Positions 16,500-24,250 of a stretch of 43,913 nt of DNA are shown here, one piece after another. Each line of letters starts with the position of its first letter. Position 1 is the first letter of the stretch. Both the position numbers and the translations under genes were made by a program. The notes beneath the pieces were generated by a model. It did no database searches. It was given only the letters and a program-made list of their open reading frames with translations, and was not told where the DNA came from. Source of the DNA: Candidatus Aminicenantota bacterium (GTDB lineage: Bacteria > Acidobacteriota > Aminicenantia > Aminicenantales > UBA4085); assembly GCA_017883285.1 (NCBI GenBank), contig JADGNV010000188.1, positions 1 through 43,913 on the forward strand. Reading direction: 5' to 3'.

Positions 16500-16653
16500 T
16501 TCGGCCGATCGCCGCCCCGGCCGGCCGCCGAGAATCGGCGAGGATCGAGAGGGGCGACTCTCCCAAGACTTTCCCGTTTCGCGGAAGACCCGAAATCCAA
16601 AAAAACCGCTCCAGTCCGACTAAAAAGAAGGACCAGCATCGCCCACGGACGAA

Positions 16654-17829
16654 ATGATGAACCGAAAAATCGAATCGCGGAAGATAAAGCCGGCCAAGGG
16701 CCGCCGGAAAATCAGCCCGCCCGAGCCCGTCCCGGCGAACACCGCCCCCCTGCGGGCCCTCCTCGTCGAGGACTCGGCCATGGACGCGGAACTCGTGGCC
16801 CGCGAGCTTCGGCGGGCAGGATTCGATCCCGTCTGGAAACGCGTGGAAACCGCGGAGGCCCTGTCCGCCGCCAGCCGCCAATGGCGGGCGACGTTCGACG
16901 CCCTGCGCGAGGCGATCTTTCTCCTCGACCGGGAGGGCCGCATCCTCCGCTGCAACAAGGCATTCCGGGACATCGTCCAAAAACCGTTCCAGGACATCAT
17001 CGGCCGTCCCTGCCACGAGGTCGTCCATGGCGCTTCCCAATTCATCCCGGATTGCCCTTTCATCAAGATGAAGGAAAGCCGGATTCGGGAGACCATGACG
17101 ATATCCCGGAACGGCCGCTGGCATCAGCTGACCGCGGACCCGGTCTGGGACGAAGAGGACCAGCTCCTGTTCGCCGTCCACGTGATGGCCGACATCACCG
17201 ACGCCCGGCGGGCCGAAGAGGACTTGCGGCAGTCCGCGGAGCGGATCCAGAATCTGTACGACCACGCGCCCTGCGGATACCATTCCCTGGACAAGGACGG
17301 CCTGTTCGTCGAAATCAACGAGACCGAACTCGGCTGGCTGGACTACACCCGCGAAGAGCTCGTCGGCAAGAAGGCGTTCGCCGATATTTCGACGGCCGCG
17401 GGCCGGGCGAAGTTCAAGAAGACATTTCCCCTGCTCCAAAAGGGAAGCCTGGTCGCCAACCTGGAAACCGAGATGATCCGGAAAGACGGGACCGTGCTGC
17501 CCGTCCTCCTGAACTCGTCCGCCGTCCGGGACGACCAGGGGCGGTTCGTGATGAGCCGATCCACCGTCTACGATCGGACCGAACTCCAAAAGGCGGAGTC
17601 CGCCCTCCGCGAAAGCGAATCGCGGTTTCGAGAGCTCTTCAACAACATGAAAAGCGGCGTCGTGATCTATGAAGCCGTCGCCGACGGAGCGGATTTCCTC
17701 ATCAAGGACTTCAACACCGGCGCCGAGCGCATCGAAAAAATCCCGCGGACGAGCGCCACGCCGGATGGCGCGAAAATTACATCTATCGGATTCCCACAGG
17801 GGAAATCGTGGCAATCTACGACGACGTGA
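16654..17829 (+). CDS. multi-PAS sensor kinase, 5' fragment with truncated receiver domain
   Basis: This is the upstream part of one sensor kinase gene that continues in another frame at 17760-19007. Residues about 33-67 are the start of a response-regulator receiver (ALLVEDSAMDAELVARELRR). It then jumps at KRVETAEALSAASRQW (nt about 16850-16865) straight into a linker helix, so about 85 receiver residues, including the phospho-accepting Asp, are missing in frame. Next come a PAS domain (ATFDALREAIFLLDREGRIL) with a CHEVVHG...PDCPF cysteine pattern, a second PAS (NLYDHAPCGYHSLDKDGLFV) and the beginning of a third (FRELFNNMKSGVVIYEAVAD). After IEKIPR (nt about 17748) the frame is lost. The terminal residues of this ORF (TSATPDGAKITSIGF) are out-of-frame read-through. 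A functional kinase is unlikely from this fragment. Confidence 0.7.
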   Translation: MMNRKIESRKIKPAKGRRKISPPEPVPANTAPLRALLVEDSAMDAELVARELRRAGFDPVWKRVETAEALSAASRQWRATFDALREAIFLLDREGRILRCNKAFRDIVQKPFQDIIGRPCHEVVHGASQFIPDCPFIKMKESRIRETMTISRNGRWHQLTADPVWDEEDQLLFAVHVMADITDARRAEEDLRQSAERIQNLYDHAPCGYHSLDKDGLFVEINETELGWLDYTREELVGKKAFADISTAAGRAKFKKTFPLLQKGSLVANLETEMIRKDGTVLPVLLNSSAVRDDQGRFVMSRSTVYDRTELQKAESALRESESRFRELFNNMKSGVVIYEAVADGADFLIKDFNTGAERIEKIPRTSATPDGAKITSIGFPQGKSWQSTTT

Positions 17830-19007
17830 CGGAACGCATGGAAACCTTGGAATCCCTCCGGGAGAGCGAAGCCAAATACCGCGAGCTCGCGGACTCGCTC
17901 CCGATCGCCGTTTACGAGGCCGACCTCGAAGGCCGGATGACGTTCATCAATCGGACCGGGGTCGAATTGTCGGGATATTCCGAGTCTGAATTCCTTTCGG
18001 GGTTTTCCGTGTCGGACTTCCTCGTCGAATCGGATCGACCGCGGGCCGCATCGACTATCGGCCGGATTCTCGCCTCCGGAAAACCGTCGTCCGGCGAATA
18101 TTCCGCCCGGCGAAAGGACGGGACGGCCTTTCCGGTGCACGTCGTTTCTACGCCCGTCATCAAGGAGGGGCGTCCGGCGGGCCTCCGCGGCATCGTGATC
18201 GACATCAGCGAACGAAAACGGGCGGAGGATGAAAAGCGTTCGTGGGAGGCTGCTCTGCGCCAGCAACAGAAGCTCGAATCCATCGGCACGCTGGCCGGCG
18301 GCGTGGCCCACGAAATCAACAACCCCATCAACGGCATCATGAACTATGCCCAGCTGATCCTGGACAGCCTGACGGCGGAAAGCCCCCTCCGGGTCCACGC
18401 GAAGGAAATCCTCCGGGAGACCGATCGGGTGGCGAACATCGTCGGCAGCCTCCTGACCTTCGCCCGGCAGGACAAGCAGGCCCACAGCCCGGCGGCGATC
18501 GGGGACATCGTCGAATCCCCCCTCCGCCTGGTCCGGACGGTGCTCCGGCGGGACCAGATCATTCTCGAAGTGAACATCCCGCCGGACTTGCCCAGAATCA
18601 AATGCCGCAGCCAGCAAATCCAGCAGGTGGTCATGAACCTCATCACCAACGCCCGCGACGCTCTGAACGAACGGTTCCCGGGGGCCGACGACGACAAGAG
18701 GATCGTCCTCCGCGCCTCGGAATGCGAGCGGGACGGCCACCGCTGGATCCGGATGACGGTCGAGGACCACGGGGCAGGCATTCCCGAAGCGGTGAGGGAC
18801 CGCATTTTCGAGCCGTTCTTCACCACCAAGCCGCGGGACCACGGGACCGGATTGGGGCTCTCGATCAGCCACGGCATCGTCCGGGATCACCACGGGGAGA
18901 TGCACTTCGAGACGGAGGTCGGACGGGGGACCCGTTTCCATGTCGACCTGCCGGAGGAAATCGGATGGGCGTTGGAACCTCCGGACGGCGGGCCCGGCCG
19001 GGCTTAG
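17808..19007 (+). CDS. PAS-histidine kinase, 3' fragment of the same broken gene
   Basis: The protein sequence resumes in this frame before the GTG at 17808, reading GWRENYIYRIPTGEIVAIYD from about 17763, the typical end of a PAS domain. This shows that the upstream ORF and this one were continuous. A further PAS domain (YRELADSLPIAVYEADLEGR) is followed by HisKA with His168 of this fragment in LAGGVAHEINNPINGIMNYA, then HATPase with NLITNARDAL, DHGAGIP and GTGLGLSISHGIV. The kinase core is complete and could be made alone if GTG 17808 or a nearby codon is used. The stop TAG forms part of the TAGGAGG ribosome site of the HD-GYP regulator 8 bp on, so the two genes form one two-component operon. 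Confidence 0.75.
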   Translation: MAIYDDVTERMETLESLRESEAKYRELADSLPIAVYEADLEGRMTFINRTGVELSGYSESEFLSGFSVSDFLVESDRPRAASTIGRILASGKPSSGEYSARRKDGTAFPVHVVSTPVIKEGRPAGLRGIVIDISERKRAEDEKRSWEAALRQQQKLESIGTLAGGVAHEINNPINGIMNYAQLILDSLTAESPLRVHAKEILRETDRVANIVGSLLTFARQDKQAHSPAAIGDIVESPLRLVRTVLRRDQIILEVNIPPDLPRIKCRSQQIQQVVMNLITNARDALNERFPGADDDKRIVLRASECERDGHRWIRMTVEDHGAGIPEAVRDRIFEPFFTTKPRDHGTGLGLSISHGIVRDHHGEMHFETEVGRGTRFHVDLPEEIGWALEPPDGGPGRA

Positions 19008-19015
19008 GAGGCGCC

Positions 19016-20071
19016 ATGTCCCGCATCCTGATCGTCGACGACGAGCGAAGCATCCGGTTCACCCTCGGCGAGTTTCTCCGAAAGGCGGGGTATGAGGTGG
19101 AAACCGCCGAGGACGCGGCGTCGGCTCTGCGGATCCTGGGCGAGCGGCCGTTTGATGTCGTCATCACCGATATCATCATGCCGCGCATCACGGGCATGGA
19201 GCTCCTGTACGCGATCCGGGAGGCGGCGCCCCGCGTCCAAGTGATCATCATGACGGGAGAACCGACCGCGGAAACGGCGGCCCAAGCGGTCCGGGACGGC
19301 GCGTTCGATTATCTCTTCAAGCCCATCACCAAGGACGGCGTGCTCCGGACGGTGGCCAATGCGGCCAAAATCAAAGCGCTCGACGACGAACGCGAGCGCT
19401 TGGCCGCCGCGAACCTCGAATACCAGAAAGGGCTGGAGCGCCAGGTCGACATGCGGACCGAAGAGCTCCGCGGGGCCGAAGCCGCTCTCCAGAAGACCAT
19501 CGAGGGCACGATCCAAGCCACGGCGCTGATCGTCGAATCGCACGACCCGTACACGGCCGGCCACCAGCAGCGCGTGGCGAGGCTCGCCCGGGCCGTCGCC
19601 GAAAGGCTCGGCTGGCCCGGCGACCGGGCGGCGGGCCTTTACATGGCGGGCCTGATCCACGACGTGGGCAAGATCGGCATCCCCGCCGAGGTGCTGAGCA
19701 AGCCGGGACGGCTGAGCAAGAACGAGATAAACTTCATCCGGACGCACGCGGACATCGGGTTCAACATCCTCCGGACGATCGCGTTCCCCTGGCCCATCGC
19801 CGAGATGGTGCGACAGCACCACGAACGGCTGGACGGCTCGGGCTATCCGGCCGGGCTGAAGGGCCCCGACATCCTTTTCGAAGCGCGCATTCTGGCCGTC
19901 GCCGATACCGTGGAAGCCATGTCGGGCTACCGCCCCTACCGGCCGGCGCTGGGAATCGGGAAAGCGCTCGAGGAAATCCGCCGGGGACGCGGCGCCCTCT
20001 TCGATCCGGAGGCCGTGGACGCCTGCGCGGCCCTCTTCGAGGAACGGAAATTCTCGTTCGAGGACAAATGA
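19016..20071 (+). CDS. response regulator with HD-GYP phosphodiesterase domain
   Basis: A 351-residue cytoplasmic protein. The receiver spans residues 1-120: acidic pocket in ILIVDDERSIRFTL, phospho-acceptor Asp52 in DVVITDIIMP, and KPI near 103. A coiled linker (about 125-160) follows. The HD-GYP domain runs from about 165, with TAGHQQRVARLA, His215-Asp216 in LIHDVGKIGIP, HHERLDGSGYP and ADTVEAMSGYRPYRPALG. All hallmark HD-GYP residues are present, so cyclic-di-GMP hydrolysis controlled by phosphorylation is the likely activity. The start ATG has TAGGAGG 4 nt upstream, overlapping the kinase stop. The cognate kinase is broken, so input may come from elsewhere. Confidence 0.9.
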   Translation: MSRILIVDDERSIRFTLGEFLRKAGYEVETAEDAASALRILGERPFDVVITDIIMPRITGMELLYAIREAAPRVQVIIMTGEPTAETAAQAVRDGAFDYLFKPITKDGVLRTVANAAKIKALDDERERLAAANLEYQKGLERQVDMRTEELRGAEAALQKTIEGTIQATALIVESHDPYTAGHQQRVARLARAVAERLGWPGDRAAGLYMAGLIHDVGKIGIPAEVLSKPGRLSKNEINFIRTHADIGFNILRTIAFPWPIAEMVRQHHERLDGSGYPAGLKGPDILFEARILAVADTVEAMSGYRPYRPALGIGKALEEIRRGRGALFDPEAVDACAALFEERKFSFEDK

Positions 20072-20243
20072 GGGAGGCCAAGGTGTCCGTCGAGAAATTA
20101 ACGGCGGAAGTCCGGGTCCTTCGCCAACAACTCCGGCAGCGGGAGGCGGCCGATCGCCGGTCTTGGGACCTTCTGCGGTGGCCGACGTGGTCGAGGCAAT
20201 GTCCTCGGACCGGCCTTACCGCCCAGTGCTTCCGGAAACTTAG
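20068..20243 (+). pseudogene. remnant of a second HD-GYP gene
   Basis: An ATG overlapping the preceding TGA (or GTG at about 20083) starts a coiled-coil segment (VEKLTAEVRVLRQQLRQREA) in frame 1. From 20178 frame 0 reads VADVVEAMSSDRPYRPVLPE and stops at 20241-20243, the signature end of an HD-GYP domain, almost the same as ADTVEAMSGYRPYRP in the intact neighbour. Only the start and the extreme end of a longer gene survive, joined out of frame at about 20170-20177. Confidence 0.65.
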
Positions 20244-20527
20244 GTTTTTTTGAGGGCCGCCACCCGCCTGACGAGCCCGGCCTTGTGCTCTTCTTCGGAG
20301 ACATTGGGGTCCTTCAGCTCGACGAATCTCGCGCAGGGCAGCTCCGCGCAGCCGCCGCAGTCATGGAGATGGCGGACGTTCGCGGCGCAATCGTAGAGCG
20401 CGCACGTCCGGTTGGGCATCATCTCCTTCGCCCAGAAGGTCTGCCCCTTCACGTCGCGGCAGCCGGTGCATGGTTTGCCGAAATAGGGGCATTCGTCGCA
20501 GATCAGACCGCAGGAGGAAACGATCAT
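20240..20527 (-). CDS. DUF3795 cysteine-rich protein
   Basis: A 95-residue cytoplasmic protein with the DUF3795 cysteine spacing: CGLICDECPYF, CTGCRD, CALYDCA and DCGGCAELPCARF. The cysteines probably bind zinc or another metal; the function is not established. AAGGAG precedes the ATG by 7-8 nt. Its ATG overlaps the TGA of the upstream Asp-box lipoprotein gene by 4 bp, so the two are translationally coupled. Its 3' end overlaps the HD-GYP remnant by 4 bp, convergently. Confidence 0.8.
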   Translation of the reverse strand: MIVSSCGLICDECPYFGKPCTGCRDVKGQTFWAKEMMPNRTCALYDCAANVRHLHDCGGCAELPCARFVELKDPNVSEEEHKAGLVRRVAALKKT

Positions 20528-21939
20528 GGTTCGACTCCTTTAGATCCCGAATAATAGATCCCGCCCCCGGTGTTCCACCAGACGATATGGACGGCGCCGG
20601 ACGGATCTTCGACGAACGAGGGGCGGTCGGCGGCGGGCTCGTCGGTGAAGTTCACGACCCGGTTCCAGGTCGCGCCGCGGTCGAAGGACCGGACGAAGCG
20701 GCCGCTCCAGATGACGTCCACAGACCCGAAGGCGTTCACGGCGATATCGGGGACCACGAACGACGTACCGGCGAAATCATAGGACGTCCAACTCGCGCCC
20801 CGGTCCTCGGACCGCTTGAAGGTCAGCTTGTACATGTAAGGGAGATACATGTTGGCCCCGACCGCGTCCAGCCCGTTCAGATCGTCAAGCGCCGCCGACG
20901 GGACATTCAAGCCGACGTTGACGGGAACGGACCAGGAGACGCCGCCGTTCGTCGAGAAGGCCAGGTAATTCGTCGAATAGCGCGTGCCGAAGTCCGAAGC
21001 AAAAATGAGATAAAGAAGGCCCGCCCTATCCTGAAGAATGCAAGGACTGTTGTCGCCCGTGAAGTAGGTGTTCCACGGAATCGCGCCGAGCGGGGCGAAG
21101 GAGCGCCCTCCATCCGTCGATTTCAGGAGGACGACGGAATAAGGCGGCGAAACCCAGGTCGGGGTTCGGCCCGGGTAGGCCAGGAAAATATTTCCGGCGG
21201 GGTCGACGAAAAGGCCCGGGTTTTCGGCGCTCACGGCTGCCGGATCCGTCAGCCCGGCTCGCGCCGACCAGGTCCGCCCGCCGTCCGCCGATCGGACGAA
21301 ATAGATGATCGAGCTTTCTTCCCAGGCGATGAACGCCGCTCCCGCGATTTTATCGACGGCCAGGGAGAATCGATAGGGAAACACCGGGCCCTGGTTCACG
21401 AGGACGGGGGCGCTCCAGGTCGTGCCCGAGTCCCCCGAGGCGCTAAAGTACAACCGCTCCCGGTCCCGCCAGGCGACGAACAGCCGCCCGGTCGCGTCGA
21501 GCGCGATGCGGGGCCGGCTGGTGTCGGAATAAGAGCCCGTCGAATCGGCGATTTTCCGGGGCGCCGAAAACGCGGGATAGAGACAAATCGTGAAGCTCAG
21601 GCTGTTCGACAGCCCGGCCGACGGCGTCCCGACGCGGACGGGGACGGACACGGTCTGGGCGGAGTCCGGGGGCACGGCCAGGTCCGCGGCGGCGATCCGG
21701 CAGTTCAGCTCCCCCGCGCCGATGAAATTCGTGGCCATGGCCCGGCCGTTGAAATAGACGGCGGAATTCGCCTGGAAATCGCTCCCGCGCACAGTCAGGA
21801 CGAACGAGGCCGTCGTCGAGAGCTCGCGGTCGGGAGAGAGCGACCAGAGGACGGGGGCTGGGACGACATGGCATGATGCCAAGAGCATCGCCGCGAGCAT
21901 CGCCGCAAGCGGCAGAACGACGGCCGGCCTCTTGTTCAT
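20524..21939 (-). CDS. Asp-box (BNR) repeat lipoprotein, sialidase-like propeller
   Basis: A 471-residue protein. A lipobox ends at Cys23 (AMLLASC), so it is probably lipid-anchored. Residues about 30-110 look like an IPT/TIG Ig-like domain (LSPDRELSTTASFVLTVRGS, AVYFNGRAM). The rest is a beta-propeller with at least six Asp-boxes of S-x-D/N-x-G-x-x-W/F type: SGDSGTTWS, SADGGRTWS, STDGGRSF, STNGGVSWS, SEDRGASW and SFDRGATW. The fold is that of sialidases, but I do not see the arginine triad, so exo-sialidase activity should not be assumed. It is coupled to the DUF3795 gene and 23 bp downstream of a 42-residue ORF. Confidence 0.8.
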   Translation of the reverse strand: MNKRPAVVLPLAAMLAAMLLASCHVVPAPVLWSLSPDRELSTTASFVLTVRGSDFQANSAVYFNGRAMATNFIGAGELNCRIAAADLAVPPDSAQTVSVPVRVGTPSAGLSNSLSFTICLYPAFSAPRKIADSTGSYSDTSRPRIALDATGRLFVAWRDRERLYFSASGDSGTTWSAPVLVNQGPVFPYRFSLAVDKIAGAAFIAWEESSIIYFVRSADGGRTWSARAGLTDPAAVSAENPGLFVDPAGNIFLAYPGRTPTWVSPPYSVVLLKSTDGGRSFAPLGAIPWNTYFTGDNSPCILQDRAGLLYLIFASDFGTRYSTNYLAFSTNGGVSWSVPVNVGLNVPSAALDDLNGLDAVGANMYLPYMYKLTFKRSEDRGASWTSYDFAGTSFVVPDIAVNAFGSVDVIWSGRFVRSFDRGATWNRVVNFTDEPAADRPSFVEDPSGAVHIVWWNTGGGIYYSGSKGVEP

Positions 21940-21962
21940 CGCGATCCGGATACGCCGGTCTC

Positions 21963-22091
21963 CTATTTCCCCGCCTTAAGATACTTGTCGTACCAGGGGC
22001 TCGAGACCGTCCGGCAGCCGGTGGTCAGCATTTCGACCGGACCGCCGTCCGCGGCGGAGAGGCGTGTCTCGAATCGGGAAAGTGTTCGCAT
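21963..22091 (-). CDS. 42-residue ORF, possibly a gene remnant
   Basis: ATG 22091 follows AAAGGA at about 8 nt and opens MRTLSRFETRLSAADGGPVE, ending TVSSPWYDKYLKAGK and TAG. It lies between the GNAT-like gene (22 bp) and the Asp-box lipoprotein (23 bp), all on the minus strand. The residue composition is protein-like. Its small size and a region with several gapped genes suggest it may be the joined ends of a longer gene, but I have no paralogue to prove it. A genuine small protein is the alternative. Confidence 0.45.
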   Translation of the reverse strand: MRTLSRFETRLSAADGGPVEMLTTGCRTVSSPWYDKYLKAGK

Positions 22092-22113
22092 GTCGGGATT
22101 CCTTTGGAACGGA

Positions 22114-23319
22114 TTAAGCGGGATCCTTTTTTATCGCGTCCCGCCGCAGGGCGCTGTTGCCACCCACGTTGGTGAACCGCTCGAACGGCCGGGCCGGGTC
22201 GAAGAGGAACCGGTACGTGACGTGGACCTTCTTCTGAACCGCGCCGATCTGCTCGTAGACCTTCCGCATCCGGGGGTTGTAATCGCCCACCCAGGAGAGC
22301 TCGATTTCCTTATAGTGGGGGCGTTTGGCGACCGACCGGAAGAACCGCAGGAAGAGGATGCCGATCGCCCCCGAGTTCTGGAACTCGGGCACCATGCCGG
22401 CCAGGAGGAGGCGGTTGCGGGTGATGGTCTTGCCGGATTTCAGGGCCAGGAAGCGGAGCGCCTTCCACAAATTCAGGCGGCCGTCGAACTTGGCCAGCAC
22501 CTGGTTGACGTCGGGGAAGGCCACGAGCATCCCGATGGGCCGCTCGTCCTTGTAGGCGAACCAGATGAAGTCCTCGACCAGGATGGGCTTGGCCGATTTG
22601 AGGACGGGCTCGATGTCCTTTTCCGTCACCGGGTGGAAATCCTCCATGTAGTCGGACCATGTGGTATTGAGGACTTCGACCATGTCGCGGACGAACTTGG
22701 CCCGTTTTTTTTTGTCGTAATGCCGGTAAGTAAAACCGAGGCGCTTTTCGAGGAAGTCGGCGAATTTGACCTGCCGCTCGGGAAGCGGCTTGCGGACGTC
22801 GAGGTGATAGGAATACTGGCGGAAGAATTCCTGGAAGCCGTACGTTTCGAAGAGGCGGGCGTAGGTGGGTTTGTTGTACGGCATGCCGTAGCCCTGGGGC
22901 ATGAAGCCCTCGACTAGCACGCCCCAATAATTGTAGTTCTCGCCGAAGTTGACGCTGCCGTCCATCGCCTCGAGGCCCCGGGAGGCCAGCCAGGCGCGGG
23001 CGGCGTCGAAGAGAAGCGCGGCCGCGGCCTGGTCGTCGACGCACTCGAAGAAGCCGACGCCGCCGGCGTGGGGCGCGCGGAGTTTGGCCTTGTCGTGGTT
23101 GACGAATGCGGCGATGCGGCCGAGCGGCCGGCCGCCGTCGGTGAGGACCCAGCGGATCGCTTCGCCTTTGGCGAAGAGCGCGTTTTTGGACGGGTTAAAA
23201 ATGGCCTCGATCTCCATGTCGAGCGGGGCGATCCAATTCGGGTCGCCGGAATAGAGGGCGCGGGCCGCGTCGTGGAAAATCCGGGAGCCCGCGGCGGGGG
23301 TGATTTCGACGAGTTTCAC
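22114..23319 (-). CDS. GNAT-superfamily-like protein of unknown substrate
   Basis: A cytoplasmic protein of about 401 residues. I start it at GTG 23319 (VKLVEITPAAG) because a promoter ends 7 nt before it; the longer ORF would begin at a TTG inside the promoter. The conserved blocks YSGDPNWIAPLDMEIEAIFN, RPLGRIAAFVNHDKAK, DGSVNFGENYNYWGVLVEGF and GMPYNKPTYARLFETYGFQE match a family of ~390-residue proteins with acetyltransferase-like folds. The family is found in Bacteroidota and Acidobacteriota and is sometimes mislabelled as GTP cyclohydrolase. Length is normal and no gap is seen. No substrate can be named. The mtgA gene diverges upstream. Confidence 0.75.
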   Translation of the reverse strand: MKLVEITPAAGSRIFHDAARALYSGDPNWIAPLDMEIEAIFNPSKNALFAKGEAIRWVLTDGGRPLGRIAAFVNHDKAKLRAPHAGGVGFFECVDDQAAAALLFDAARAWLASRGLEAMDGSVNFGENYNYWGVLVEGFMPQGYGMPYNKPTYARLFETYGFQEFFRQYSYHLDVRKPLPERQVKFADFLEKRLGFTYRHYDKKKRAKFVRDMVEVLNTTWSDYMEDFHPVTEKDIEPVLKSAKPILVEDFIWFAYKDERPIGMLVAFPDVNQVLAKFDGRLNLWKALRFLALKSGKTITRNRLLLAGMVPEFQNSGAIGILFLRFFRSVAKRPHYKEIELSWVGDYNPRMRKVYEQIGAVQKKVHVTYRFLFDPARPFERFTNVGGNSALRRDAIKKDPA

Positions 23320-23326
23320 GTTCGGA

Positions 23327-23356
23327 ACTATATCCGCCGCCCCCAAAAAAAGTCAA
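23327..23356 (-). promoter_or_regulatory. promoter giving a probable leaderless GNAT mRNA
   Basis: On the minus strand TTGACT (23356-23351), 18-bp spacer and TATAGT (23332-23327). Exactly 7 nt separate the -10 box from the GTG at 23319, so transcription should begin at or next to the start codon. No Shine-Dalgarno is present, in agreement. The TTGACT plus T-run resembles the promoter at 1810-1840. Confidence 0.6.
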
Positions 23357-23365
23357 GTCAGCCCC

Positions 23366-23394
23366 CGCGCTCCCTTCGCTCGCTCGCAACGACA
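23366..23394. repeat. half copy of the 12960-13051 palindromic repeat
   Basis: These 29 bases match 13025-13053 with a single G/C difference (CTTCGCTCGCTCGCAACGAC here). The partner arm and loop are absent, so this is a truncated copy. It sits between the divergent GNAT and mtgA promoters. Confidence 0.6.
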
Positions 23395-23414
23395 ATGTGC
23401 TTCAACGCTTCCCG

Positions 23415-23443
23415 ATGACAGCCTGTCCCATTGGCGGTATAAT
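23415..23443 (+). promoter_or_regulatory. strong sigma70-like promoter of mtgA
   Basis: ATGACA at 23415-23420 (5 of 6), an optimal 17-bp spacer and a perfect TATAAT at 23438-23443. Transcription would start near 23450, leaving a leader of about 12 nt with GGGAG just before the ATG at 23462. Confidence 0.6.
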
Positions 23444-23461
23444 CGGGATCCTTGGGAGTCG

Positions 23462-24241
23462 ATGGTGGTGGAAGAAACGCAAGCGAAGCCGAAACCGAGA
23501 TCCAAACGTAAAAAGATCGTTTTGTGGACCTTTCTCGTCCTCGGCGGATTGCCGGCTGCGATCAGCCTTTACACGTGGATCACGCTGCCCAACGTCTCAA
23601 GCCTGAAAACGACGAATCCCGCGTCGACCTCGCTCATGCGGCTTCAGACGGCGGATGCGGCCAAGAAGGGGATCAAGATCGCCGCCCGGCAGGAATGGGT
23701 GGGGTTCGACCGGGTCCCCGAGATGTTGAGGAAAGCGGTCCTGGTCAGCGAGGACGCCGCGTTCTATTCGCACAAGGGGATCGATTTCGCAGAGCTCAAG
23801 GAATCGATCAAGCAGGACATCCGGGAGCGGCGGTTCGCGCGCGGCGGGAGCACGATCACGCAGCAGCTCGCGAAGAACCTTTACCTGTCGGGCGACAAGA
23901 CTCTCTGGCGCAAGCTCAAGGAGATGCTGATCGCGCATCGGCTCGAGCGGGCGCTGACCAAGAACCGGATTTTCTCCCTCTATCTCAATGTGATCGAGCT
24001 CGGGCCGAACGTCTTCGGGGTGCAGGCGGCCTCGCGGCACTGGTTCGGGAAGGACGTCGGCGAGCTGACGCTCGAGGAAATCGTCCGCCTGACGGTGATC
24101 ATCCCCCGGCCGCTCAAGACGGACCCGCGGGCGAACGACGCGTGGATGAAATTCAAGGGCCGCTGGATCGCCGACACCCTCCTGGCGATCAAGGCGATCG
24201 ACGACGAGGAACACCGCTCACTCGTGCAGGCGTTCGAGTAG
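23462..24241 (+). CDS. mtgA: monofunctional peptidoglycan transglycosylase
   Basis: A 259-residue GT51 enzyme that polymerises lipid II into glycan strands in the periplasm. A basic N-terminus (KPKPRSKRKK) is followed by a single membrane helix (about 20-42). The GT51 motifs are in order: catalytic Glu97 in LVSEDAAFYSHKGID, RGGSTITQQLAKNLYLS, HRLERALTKNRIFSLYLNVI, ELGPNVFGVQAASRHWFGK and the RLTVIIPRP segment. There is no transpeptidase domain, and the length is normal for MtgA. ATG 23462 has GGGAG only 3 nt upstream; GTG codons directly after it would improve the spacing. It converges with the next gene, leaving 9 bp. Confidence 0.92.
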   Translation: MVVEETQAKPKPRSKRKKIVLWTFLVLGGLPAAISLYTWITLPNVSSLKTTNPASTSLMRLQTADAAKKGIKIAARQEWVGFDRVPEMLRKAVLVSEDAAFYSHKGIDFAELKESIKQDIRERRFARGGSTITQQLAKNLYLSGDKTLWRKLKEMLIAHRLERALTKNRIFSLYLNVIELGPNVFGVQAASRHWFGKDVGELTLEEIVRLTVIIPRPLKTDPRANDAWMKFKGRWIADTLLAIKAIDDEEHRSLVQAFE

Positions 24242-24250
24242 GCGGCCCCG

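Noticed and set aside
20524-21939. True exo-sialidase
   Set aside because: Asp-boxes are present, but the catalytic Arg triad and Tyr/Glu pair are not evident.
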